From: Candidimonas humi
GTDB taxonomy: Bacteria > Pseudomonadota > Gammaproteobacteria > Burkholderiales > Burkholderiaceae_B
Length of the DNA stretch: 64,000 nt
Assembly (NCBI RefSeq): GCF_019166065.1
Contig: NZ_JAHTBN010000002.1
Coordinates: forward strand, 310,001 to 374,000
Direction: 5' to 3'
The translations under genes and the position numbers were made by a program. The first letter of the stretch is position 1, and every line of letters starts with the position of its first letter. The notes beneath the pieces were generated by a model that was given only the letters and a program-made list of their open reading frames with translations, was not told the DNA's origin and did not search any database. Shown here in pieces: positions 1 to 7,772 of this stretch.

Positions 1-264
1 GTCTTTCAGCACATCGGCCATTTCCTGTGCCGTGCGTACCACGACACCCACGGGCTTGCCCGCATATTCCCGCAAGCGCTGCTCCAGCCTGGTTTTGACC
101 TGGTTTTCGGACAGCGGGCTCGAGAACACCACATTGCCGCTGGCGATATAAGTACGAACTGCCGAGAAACCTTCGGCAGTACACATGGCCTGGAGTTCGG
201 CCATGGGCAGCTTGCCGGTGCCGCCGACGTTTATCGCGCGCAACAGGGCTATATAGGCAGGCAT
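1..264 (-). CDS. DUF1697 family protein (C-terminus beyond window)
   Basis: The minus strand from an ATG at 264 reads without stops to the window edge, giving 88 residues beginning MPAYIALLRAINVGGTGKLP. The opening pattern (ALLRAINVGG, then MAEL, then RTYIASGNVVF) is the N-terminal signature of DUF1697 proteins, small cytoplasmic alpha/beta proteins of unknown function, usually about 175-180 residues. Roughly the second half is therefore missing. It is followed upstream by a 222-base gap before the IclR gene, which runs in the same direction; no operon link is evident. Confidence 0.8.
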   Translation of the reverse strand, partial: MPAYIALLRAINVGGTGKLPMAELQAMCTAEGFSAVRTYIASGNVVFSSPLSENQVKTRLEQRLREYAGKPVGVVVRTAQEMADVLKD

Positions 265-486
265 GAATGTTCTCCGCACCTAGGTATTGCAGGAACAAGA
301 TTGCGCAAGGTTTCGAAATCCCCTGGCCTTGATCGAATATTTGATTTGCACAGTATATATGGCGCCTGGCTGAACATAGGCGACTGATCGCCACCCATGC
401 TGTTTCAAGGACCACCCCAGGTTCTCATGGGCGGCCTGGTATTTGAGCGGCCCGGCACCGGGATCTGTATTGGTGATGTTCGGGGG

Positions 487-1212
487 TCACTCCCAGCGGG
501 CAGTATCGCCCAGTGCGACACTTACCTGACGCGCTGCCGCCTGGACCGGTTCAATGTGTTGCTGGCTGAAGCGGCTGGATGGCATCGACAGAGAGATGCA
601 GCCTTCCAGCTTGCCGCCCGCGCCGAAGACTGGCGCGGCAATACCCGCTAGTTCGGGCGTGCGGTCGCCCACGCGGGAAAACACCATGTCGCGCCGGATC
701 TGCGCATAGAGCGCGCCTTTGGCGCCGTCGAAAGCCATCAGCAATCGACCGCCCACCCCACGATCGAGCGGTAGCAAATCGCCCACATTCGCATGGTCGC
801 GTACTGCCTGTTGCGAATCCACACGGTACAAGCACAGGCGGCTATTGTCGCCATGGATCACATGGAACGACGCGCTCTCTCGCGTCTGCTCGACCAGCTT
901 GCGCAGCACCGGCATTACGAGGTCTTCTTGTGAAAAGGCGGCTGTATAGGCTGCGTGCAGTCGTACCACCTCGGCCCCGAGCGCATAGCGGCCGTCGTCG
1001 AGTCGTTGCACGAGCCCGAAATGCCGCAGTGAAGCCAACAATCGTAGCGCCGTACTGTTGACGATCTGCGTGCGTTGTGACAGCTCGCTCAGCGATAGAG
1101 AACGGTCTTGTGGCTGGAAGGCGGTCAGCAGCAGCAGAGCACGGTCCACCGCGGCCACGCCGCCTTCCTGGGCCGAAGAACGGATGGGAGCGTCGCTATG
1201 GTATCGGGGCAT
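487..1212 (-). CDS. IclR-family transcriptional regulator
   Basis: A 241-residue protein with an N-terminal winged helix-turn-helix (about residues 20-80, including SLSELSQRT and NSTALRLLASL) and a C-terminal effector domain ending in the typical pattern ISLSMPSSRF. Length and layout match the IclR family, whose members bind small aromatic or organic acids and usually control an adjacent catabolic operon. It is transcribed away from the Bug / enolase / lyase / CoA-transferase genes starting at 1377, with a 164-base AT-rich divergent promoter region between them (1291-1340 is strikingly AT-rich), so it probably regulates them. Effector and sign of regulation are not visible. Confidence 0.9.
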   Translation of the reverse strand: MPRYHSDAPIRSSAQEGGVAAVDRALLLLTAFQPQDRSLSLSELSQRTQIVNSTALRLLASLRHFGLVQRLDDGRYALGAEVVRLHAAYTAAFSQEDLVMPVLRKLVEQTRESASFHVIHGDNSRLCLYRVDSQQAVRDHANVGDLLPLDRGVGGRLLMAFDGAKGALYAQIRRDMVFSRVGDRTPELAGIAAPVFGAGGKLEGCISLSMPSSRFSQQHIEPVQAAARQVSVALGDTARWE

Positions 1213-1376
1213 AGTGCGGAAACGGTCGTGTAGAGGCGCGGAAAGAGCGCCTGGCCGGATTGACGGGCGTACTGCGTTGGGATAGACTTCTATCGATTGT
1301 TATTGAATTTTATCTAATAGAAATAAAAAACGCAAGCGGAAAATAACACGCAAGCCTACGGCAGGAGACATTTTCA

Positions 1377-2366
1377 ATGTTCAGCTCTCGTTCTATCAGT
1401 ATTTCCCGACGCCGCTTCGCGGTTGCGATGCTGGCGACGCCATTCGCTGGCGTGGCGCGCGCCGCAGCGTCGTTTCCGTCGCATCCGATAACTTTGATCG
1501 TCGCTTCTTCGGCTGGTTCTAGCACCGACTCGGTGGCACGTCTCACAGCCAAGCAAATGAACCAGTTCTTCAATTCGCCGGTGATCGTCGAGAACCGGCC
1601 CGGCGCGGGCAATATCATTGGCTGGACCACGGTGGCGCGCGCGCCTGCCGATGGCTATACGCTGCTGACCACTGAACTCTCGTACGTCATCGCACCTGGC
1701 GTGGTCGCACACCTGCCCTTCGATGCCCGGCGCGACTTCGCGCAGATTGTGACTATTGCCTCGGTGCCGCACGTGATGGCAATCAATCCATCCGTGCCGG
1801 CGAAGAACGTGCAGGAATTCATCGCCTATGCCAAGGCCAATCCCGGCAAGCTCAATTTCGGCTCGGGCGGCCTGGGGACCAATCCGCATATGTGCGGCGA
1901 GTTGTTCAAGAGCTTGGCCGGGGTGGACTTGGTGCACGTGCCATACAAGGGAGCCGCGGCGGCTACGCAAGACCTGCTGACCGGCCAGATCCAGATGCTC
2001 ACATCTTCGATACCAACCATGCTTCCCTACATCAAGTCGGGCAAGTTGCGTGCGCTGATGGTTACCAGCGACAAGCGTTCGCCTGTGCTACCCGATGTTC
2101 CATCGGCAGTCGAGGTCGGCATGCCGAAAATGGTCGCCACTTTCTGGGTCGGTCTGGCCGCGCCGGCGAAGACGCCTGCGGCGGTGATTGCACGTCTCAA
2201 CCAGGCCGTGGTCGAATCGTTGTCCAAGCCGGACTTCAGGAAACGTCTGGCCGACATGGGTATGGACCCGATCGGTAATACTCCGGCCCAGGCAACTGAG
2301 TTCGTAAGCAAGGAAATCGATCGCTGGGCTGCCGTGGCCAAGACCGCCCATATCCAGATTGGCTAA
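1377..2366 (+). CDS. Bug-family (TctC-like) periplasmic solute-binding protein
   Basis: A 329-residue protein. The N-terminus carries SRRRFAVAM followed by a hydrophobic stretch and an Ala-rich cleavage region (VARAAA near residue 30), so export may use the Tat pathway. The mature part shows Bug hallmarks: FPSHPITLIVASSAG, VIVENRPGAGNIIG, ARAPADGYTLL, HVPYKGAAAATQDLLTGQIQ and GLAAPAKTP. Bug proteins bind carboxylated organic acids for tripartite tricarboxylate transporters. An AGGAG element nine bases before the ATG supports this start. No TctA/TctB membrane genes are nearby. As first gene of the operon it probably imports or senses the substrate of the three downstream enzymes. Confidence 0.93.
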   Translation: MFSSRSISISRRRFAVAMLATPFAGVARAAASFPSHPITLIVASSAGSSTDSVARLTAKQMNQFFNSPVIVENRPGAGNIIGWTTVARAPADGYTLLTTELSYVIAPGVVAHLPFDARRDFAQIVTIASVPHVMAINPSVPAKNVQEFIAYAKANPGKLNFGSGGLGTNPHMCGELFKSLAGVDLVHVPYKGAAAATQDLLTGQIQMLTSSIPTMLPYIKSGKLRALMVTSDKRSPVLPDVPSAVEVGMPKMVATFWVGLAAPAKTPAAVIARLNQAVVESLSKPDFRKRLADMGMDPIGNTPAQATEFVSKEIDRWAAVAKTAHIQIG

Positions 2367-2399
2367 TTGCCACACCCATATCTTTCACCATTCCCTGAC

Positions 2400-3509
2400 A
2401 TGAAAATCGAACGAATCGAAGCGATCCCGCTACGCATGCCACTCGCGCGGCCCCTGAAGGCTGCCACCGCACTCGTCACCCAGCGCTGCACGGTGCTGAC
2501 CCGCGTTTACACCAGCGACGGCATCGTCGGCGAGTGCTTCAGCAACAACGAAGACCAGGGGCAAGCCGAAATCGTACGGTTGATACACGAGGAACTCGTA
2601 CCGTTGCTCGTCGGGCGCGAGGCCTTTCATGTCGAAGCATGCTGGCAGGCGATGCAGCCGATCACTCGCAGCATTGTGCGCGATCGGCGGCTAGCGGTGC
2701 GTGCCATTGCCTGTGTGGACGCCGCGATCTGGGACGCCGTGGGCAAGGCGCTGAATGCTCCGCTGCATCGCCTGTGGGGAGGGCAAGGCGACGACGTGGC
2801 AGCCATCGCGATGGGCGGCTACTACTGGCCCGAAGACGACCTGATCAAGGTTGCCAAGGAAATGGAATCATTGCGCGAGCAGGGCCTTGCCGGCTGCAAG
2901 CTCAAGGTCGGCGCGCTCACGCCGGAGCAAGATGCCGAGCGCGTGCGAGCGGCGCGCGACGGCGCGGGCCCCGGCTTCTGGCTGATGGCCGATCCGAACC
3001 AGGGCTGGAGCTTCGACGAGGCGCTGCGCTTCGCGCGCCTCGTTCGGCCCTATGACATTCGTTGGCTCGAAGAACCCTGTCATTGGCAGAACGACCGGCT
3101 CGACCTGGCACGCCTGCGCCGCACGGTCGACATCCCGCTATGCGCGGGCCAGAGCGAGATCGCCAAGGCCGGCTGTCGTGATCTCATGGCCGCAGGAGCC
3201 ATCGACATCTGTAATTTTGATCCGAGCTGGGGTGGCGGACCGACCGAATGGCGTAAGGTAGCTGCGTTGGCCGAGAGTTATGGCATCGGCGTGATGTCGC
3301 ACCTGGAGCCGCAGGTAGGTGCGGCGCTGGCCGCGGGTGTGCCGAACGGCGTCTGTGTCGAGTTAATGCAGCCCGACCGTGACCCGCTCTATCACACACT
3401 GTTGGAAAACCGCCCTCCCATTCGCGACGGCCGCATGCAGTTGAGCGAACTTCCGGGCTGGGGGTTGAGCCTCGACGAAAAGCTGGTAGAGCAACTGCGC
3501 TCGGCTTGA
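2400..3509 (+). CDS. enolase-superfamily protein, mandelate racemase subgroup
   Basis: A 369-residue protein; the ATG at 2400 is preferred to a TTG at 2367 because family members begin with the MKIERIEAIPLR strand. It has the capping domain and the (beta/alpha)7-beta barrel. Visible catalytic features are K167-x-K169 (KLKVG), metal ligands D198 and E224 (ADPN, LEEP), and D274 and H301, spaced 27 apart exactly as the His-Asp dyad of mandelate racemase. At the third metal position the sequence reads AGQSE where AGE-type motifs are common, so Q251 or E253 may serve. Expected chemistry is racemisation or dehydration of a hydroxy acid. Substrate unknown. Confidence 0.88.
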   Translation: MKIERIEAIPLRMPLARPLKAATALVTQRCTVLTRVYTSDGIVGECFSNNEDQGQAEIVRLIHEELVPLLVGREAFHVEACWQAMQPITRSIVRDRRLAVRAIACVDAAIWDAVGKALNAPLHRLWGGQGDDVAAIAMGGYYWPEDDLIKVAKEMESLREQGLAGCKLKVGALTPEQDAERVRAARDGAGPGFWLMADPNQGWSFDEALRFARLVRPYDIRWLEEPCHWQNDRLDLARLRRTVDIPLCAGQSEIAKAGCRDLMAAGAIDICNFDPSWGGGPTEWRKVAALAESYGIGVMSHLEPQVGAALAAGVPNGVCVELMQPDRDPLYHTLLENRPPIRDGRMQLSELPGWGLSLDEKLVEQLRSA

Positions 3510-3626
3510 GCTAGTGCTTCGAAAAGACAAAAACACAGGTCTCGGATTGCGGGGAAAAACGACGCCGGCACCCGGCGTGGGCGACCTCGTTTCGGGCATT
3601 TGAATTTCACCCGCAAAGGCTTTCAT

Positions 3627-4580
3627 ATGGCACATCATTTTCCCAACGGCGCCGACGTACTCGTAAGCGAATGCGGGCCGCGCGACGGCCTCCAGATTCT
3701 TAGCGAAACGATGGCGACTCACCACAAACTGCGCTGGATCGATGCGCTCTATGATGCCGGATTGCGCGAGATCGAGGTCTGCTCTTTCGTGCCTGCGCGG
3801 TTGATGCCGCAAATGGCCGATGCGGTGGAGGTCGTCGCCCATGCCAGGACACTGCCAGGCCTCACGGTACTGGCGCTGGTGCCCAACCTGCGTGGCGCGA
3901 GAGCGGCGTTCGAGGCCGGTGCCGACAAGATCACGATCCCGGTTTCCGGCAGTATGGCGCACTCAATGGCGAACGTGCGCAAAACACCGGACGAGCAAGT
4001 CGCGGAAGTTGCACGCATCGTTGAATTGCGCAACGAGCTTGCTCCCCGCGTGCCTATCGAGGCCAACATCTCGGTCGCATTTGGCTGCACGATGGAAGGG
4101 CGGGTGTCGGAAGACGAGGTGATCCGCCTGGCTGTCGCGCTGGTCGCGGCCGGCGTCGACGATTCGGGCTTGTCGGATACCACGGGCTATGCCAATCCGG
4201 CTCAAACCAAACGTCTTTTCACTCGCCTGATCGGCGAAATCGGCGACAAGGTCGGTGGCGCCCATATGCATAACAACCGCGGACTGGCGCTGGCGAACTG
4301 TCTGGCTGCCTACGAAGCGGGCGTGCGCATCTTCGATTCTTCAGCCTGCGGCTTGGGGGGATGCCCGCACGCGCCAGGCGCGGCCGGCAATGCGGTGACC
4401 GAAGATCTGGTCTTCATGTTCGAGTCCATGGGGATCTCTACGGGTATCGACCTTGCCAAGCTGTTGGCCGCGCGCGAGCATATCGTGACTGGGCTGCCCG
4501 ACGTGCCTCTCTATGGCATGACGTGGGATTCGGGCCTGCCCAAGGGTTTCGTCGCTGCGAAGGAAGCCCGCCATGTCTGA
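3627..4580 (+). CDS. HMG-CoA lyase-like enzyme
   Basis: A 317-residue TIM-barrel protein. The ATG at 3627 has AAAGG seven bases upstream; an upstream TTG at 3600 lacks support. Active-site residues of hydroxymethylglutaryl-CoA lyases are all present: R19-D20 and Q23 in GPRDGLQ, metal ligands H213 and H215 (HMHNN), C246 in GLGGCPHAPGAAGN and N255 nine residues later. It should cleave a 3-hydroxy-acyl-CoA to acetyl-CoA and a keto acid. Its last eight bases overlap the start of the CoA-transferase gene, so the two are probably translationally coupled. The true substrate may be a relative of HMG-CoA rather than HMG-CoA itself. Confidence 0.9.
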   Translation: MAHHFPNGADVLVSECGPRDGLQILSETMATHHKLRWIDALYDAGLREIEVCSFVPARLMPQMADAVEVVAHARTLPGLTVLALVPNLRGARAAFEAGADKITIPVSGSMAHSMANVRKTPDEQVAEVARIVELRNELAPRVPIEANISVAFGCTMEGRVSEDEVIRLAVALVAAGVDDSGLSDTTGYANPAQTKRLFTRLIGEIGDKVGGAHMHNNRGLALANCLAAYEAGVRIFDSSACGLGGCPHAPGAAGNAVTEDLVFMFESMGISTGIDLAKLLAAREHIVTGLPDVPLYGMTWDSGLPKGFVAAKEARHV

Positions 4581-5805
4581 GTCGACGAGCGAACGCGCGC
4601 TGCCCTATGCCGGCGTGCGGGTGGTCGAGTTCACCCATATGATTATGGGGCCAACCTGCGGCATGCTTCTGGGCGATCTGGGAGCGGAGGTCATCAAGGT
4701 CGAGCCGATCGAGGGCGATCATACGCGCAAGCTGGTGGGCTCGGGTACCGGCTTCTTCCCGATGTATAACCGCAACAAGAAAAGCATCGCTCTCGACTTG
4801 AAGACCTCCGCGGGCCGCGAGGTGGCGTTGCGCCTGATCGCCAGCGCCGATATCGTGAGTGAAAACTTCAAGCCCGGCGCCATGGAGAAACTTGGCATGG
4901 GCTATGCCACGCTGTCCAGGTTGAATCCGCGCTTGATCTACGTCACGCACAAGGGATTTTTGCCCGGTCCCTACGAGCGCCGCACGGCGCTCGACGAGGT
5001 AGTGCAAATGATGGGCGGCATGGCCTATATGACCGGCCGGCCCGGCGATCCGCTGCGCGCGGGCGTGAGTATCAACGATGTAATGGGCGGCCTGTTCGGC
5101 GCTCTTGGCGCCATGGCGGCTCTACGCGAGCGGGACACTACCGGCCAAGGGCAGGAAGTGCAATCTGCCTTGTTCGAGAACAACGTCTTCATGGTTGGCC
5201 AGCACATGCTGCAGTACGTTGTCACCGGCAAGCCTGCGTCGCCGATGCCGGCACGTATCTCGGCGTGGGCCATCTACGATGTGTTTACTGTGCGCGATGG
5301 CGGGCAGATTTTCCTGGGTGTGGTCAGCGATGGCCAGTGGAAGGTCTTTTGCGATGTCTTCGGCTTTGCCGAATGGAAGGACGACCCGCGCCTACTCACC
5401 AATGCCGACCGCGTCCATGCTCGCGAATGGTTGATGCCTATGCTGCGCGAGCGCATGGCTACGCGCAGCACCGCCGAGTTGTCGGAGATCTTCGAGAAGC
5501 ACGGCCTGCCATTCGCTCCGATCGTGCGGCCGCAGGATCTGCTCGACGACCCGCACTTGTTTGCGTCTGGCGGCCTGGCGCCCATGACTTTGCCCGATGG
5601 CGCCAAGGCGTATGCGCCGTTACTCCCGATCACTCTCGGCGACCGGCGTCCGGGCATCCGTCTGGATCCGCCGCGGATCGGCGAGCATACCGATGCGTTG
5701 CTGCGTGGCGCGGGCTACGACGATGCAGAGATAGCGACGCTCAAGGCTGGCCGAATCGTGCATGCCGATACGGGAGCGCAGCGAACGCGCGGATCGGTGG
5801 CGTAA
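4573..5805 (+). CDS. family III CoA-transferase (CaiB/BaiF)
   Basis: A 410-residue protein starting inside the 3' end of the lyase gene. The N-terminal fold (GVRVVEFTHMIMGPTCG, LGDLGAEVIKVEP, NKKSIALDLK) and C-terminal domain are typical of formyl-CoA transferase relatives. D169 in SINDVMGG falls at the position of the catalytic Asp of formyl-CoA transferase. Such enzymes move CoA between organic acids. Together with the lyase-like enzyme it suggests activation of a dicarboxylic or hydroxy acid to its CoA ester followed by C-C cleavage. Last gene of the plus-strand operon. Confidence 0.92.
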   Translation: MSESTSERALPYAGVRVVEFTHMIMGPTCGMLLGDLGAEVIKVEPIEGDHTRKLVGSGTGFFPMYNRNKKSIALDLKTSAGREVALRLIASADIVSENFKPGAMEKLGMGYATLSRLNPRLIYVTHKGFLPGPYERRTALDEVVQMMGGMAYMTGRPGDPLRAGVSINDVMGGLFGALGAMAALRERDTTGQGQEVQSALFENNVFMVGQHMLQYVVTGKPASPMPARISAWAIYDVFTVRDGGQIFLGVVSDGQWKVFCDVFGFAEWKDDPRLLTNADRVHAREWLMPMLRERMATRSTAELSEIFEKHGLPFAPIVRPQDLLDDPHLFASGGLAPMTLPDGAKAYAPLLPITLGDRRPGIRLDPPRIGEHTDALLRGAGYDDAEIATLKAGRIVHADTGAQRTRGSVA

Positions 5806-5936
5806 GGAGGCAGGCGCGATTCGTCTGTCTCTTTGGCGGATTCGAGTTCGGTCTGCGCGAACCGGAAAAAAGCGATTTATTTGCAAAGAGCAGGAGTTCG
5901 TCGGCGAGGCGTCGATGGACGTTCTGGGAAATCGCG

Positions 5937-7445
5937 TCACTTTCCGATGCAGAAACTGGAAAAAATCTCCCCCAGCAAATCGTCGCTGGTGAATTGCCCG
6001 GTGATGGCGCACAAGTCATTGTGCGCCAGGCGTAGTTCTTCGGCGAAGAGATCCAGCGCCTGGTCGTCGCGATCGGCGTGCCTGACAGCAAGGTCGACGT
6101 GGTTGGCGGCCATTTGCAGTGCCCGCAAGTGGCGTTCGCGGGCGAGCCAGGGGGATTCGGCGCCGGGGTTCCAGCCGGCTATGTCCAGCAGTTGTTTGCG
6201 CAGCGCATCGAGACCAATGCCGGTCTTGGCCGAGATTCCGAGTGTAGATGGGACGCCGCCGCCCGGCGATGAAGGGGTATTGGATGTAGCGGTGTGGCCG
6301 GCGAGCGCGGGAAGGCCGGCGGGGTCGTGCGTTTCAGCGCGGTCTTTGCCGGGCTCGTGGCCCTCGGCTTGTGCGGAGCATTGTGCCAGGCCGGGAATCG
6401 CGGCCAGCTCGTCCGGCGCCAGCAGGTCGATCTTGTTATAGACGGTCAATACAGGCGTGCGTGCGGGCAGGCGCTGCACGATGGCGCGGTCGAGCTCGTC
6501 GCCGGGGCGGCGCGCGTCCTGCAGGTGCAGGATGACGTCGGCCTTTTCGATTTCCGCCCAACTGCGTGCTATCCCCAGGCTTTCGACGGTGTCTTCGGTG
6601 TCGCGCAGGCCTGCGGTGTCGACGATGTGCAGCGGTACGCCGTCAATATGGATTTGCTGCGCGACTTTGTCGCGCGTGGTGCCGGCGATGGGGGTGACGA
6701 TGGCGATGTCGTCGCCGGCCAGGGCGTTGAGCAGGCTGGATTTGCCGACGTTGGGCTGGCCCGCCAGCACGACGTGCAGGCCGGTGCGCAGGATCATGCC
6801 TTGCCTGGCCTGGGCGATCAGGGCGCGCAGTTCTTCCTGTATATGCGCCAGGGCGGGGCGTGCCTGGTATTTTTCCAGGAAGTCGATTTCTTCTTCGGGG
6901 AAATCCAGCGTGGCCTCGACCAGCATGCGCAGGTGCACGAGGCGGTCGGCCAGGGCGTTGACGCGGGCGGAAAAGGCACCGCTCAGCGAGGCCATGGCGC
7001 TGCGCGCGGCGGCTTCGGACGAGGCGTCGATGAGGTCGGCGACGGCCTCGGCCTGGGCGAGGTCCAGCCTTTCGTTGAGGAAGGCGCGCTGGGTGAATTC
7101 GCCGGGTTCGGCGTGGCGCAGGCCGAGATCCGAGCCCGCTTCCAGGCAGCGCCGCAGCAGGCGCTGCAGCACCGCGGGACCGCCGTGGCCCTGTAGTTCG
7201 AGCACGTCCTCGCCGGTATAGGAGTGGGGCGCCTTGAAATACAGGGCGATGCCGGCATCGATGGCCTGGCCCGCGGCGTCCTTGAACGGCAGGTAGTGGG
7301 CATGGCGCGGCGCCAGCGCAATGCCCTCGAACAGCTTCGCGATCAAGGGCCCCAGGTCGCGCCCGGAGACGCGCACCACGCCTATGCCGCCGCGGCCGGG
7401 GGCGGTGGCAATGGCGGCGATGGGGTCGCTGGCGGAGGCGGTCAT
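5937..7445 (-). CDS. mnmE: tRNA modification GTPase MnmE (with G-domain insertion)
   Basis: MnmE with MnmG makes 5-(carboxymethylaminomethyl)uridine-type modifications at tRNA wobble U34. The ATG at 7445 ([20 protein letters not shown]) is the conserved start; the reading frame is open further upstream but without homology. G motifs are GQPNVGKS (229-236), DTAG (276-279), NKID (337-340) and SAK (405-407). The C-terminus FCIGK with its essential Cys is intact. At 502 residues it is about 50 longer than usual: an Ala/Gly/Pro/His-rich stretch of about 45 residues sits between G4 and G5 (about residues 351-400). Unlike in many proteobacteria, it is not adjacent to yidC here. Confidence 0.97.
   Translation of the reverse strand: MTASASDPIAAIATAPGRGGIGVVRVSGRDLGPLIAKLFEGIALAPRHAHYLPFKDAAGQAIDAGIALYFKAPHSYTGEDVLELQGHGGPAVLQRLLRRCLEAGSDLGLRHAEPGEFTQRAFLNERLDLAQAEAVADLIDASSEAAARSAMASLSGAFSARVNALADRLVHLRMLVEATLDFPEEEIDFLEKYQARPALAHIQEELRALIAQARQGMILRTGLHVVLAGQPNVGKSSLLNALAGDDIAIVTPIAGTTRDKVAQQIHIDGVPLHIVDTAGLRDTEDTVESLGIARSWAEIEKADVILHLQDARRPGDELDRAIVQRLPARTPVLTVYNKIDLLAPDELAAIPGLAQCSAQAEGHEPGKDRAETHDPAGLPALAGHTATSNTPSSPGGGVPSTLGISAKTGIGLDALRKQLLDIAGWNPGAESPWLARERHLRALQMAANHVDLAVRHADRDDQALDLFAEELRLAHNDLCAITGQFTSDDLLGEIFSSFCIGK
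6246..6395 (-). other. low-complexity insertion inside the MnmE G domain
   Basis: This segment encodes about residues 351-400 of MnmE, between the NKID motif and the SAK motif. It is rich in Gly, Ala, Pro, His, Thr and Ser, has no recognisable motif and keeps the reading frame. Standard MnmE proteins pass from G4 to G5 in a much shorter loop. It is probably a surface loop extension that leaves the nucleotide site intact. Confidence 0.7.
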
Positions 7446-7772
7446 GGCGTGTAGTCGAGAGGTATCGGGGCGGGTGTGAGGGCGGCCTGCATTCCGGCCC
7501 GGCCGTGGGCGGAACCGGCGGACAAGATGAATTGTAAAGGGGCGCCCCGGTTGTTGCCGCGGCGAATGCCACAGGGACGTGCTTGATTGCCCGGCAGGCG
7601 ACACCCGGCGGCGGAGCAGGGAGAGGATACGGGCTACGCAACCAACCCGGCACGCCGATTTATTCCCGGCGAACTGGGTTCGCTTGGACGATAGGCCGCA
7701 CTCGGCTATTCTGGCGGAATCGCACCGCGGCGGATGAGACTTTGGCCCGCCGGCAATTTGCACGGAACCATC
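7446..7772. other. divergent intergenic region mnmE / ABC exporter
   Basis: About 330 bases between the divergent starts of mnmE and the fused ABC exporter. It holds a good sigma-70-like promoter for the exporter at 7684-7712. No clear promoter for mnmE was picked out and no small gene is supported. Confidence 0.6.
7684..7712 (+). promoter_or_regulatory. sigma-70-like promoter for the fused ABC exporter
   Basis: A -35 element TTGGAC (7684-7689) and a -10 element TATTCT (7707-7712) are separated by 17 bases. Transcription would start near 7719, about 15 bases before an upstream ATG at 7734 and about 55 before the preferred ATG at 7773. Confidence 0.55.

Noticed and set aside
5806-5936. Terminator between the CoA-transferase gene and mnmE
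   Set aside because: Short complementary segments exist near 5845-5870 but have a bulge and no T-run on the relevant side.
7446-7763. Upstream extension of mnmE by 106 codons
   Set aside because: The conserved MnmE start is at 7445; the extension is not homologous and overlaps the exporter promoter.
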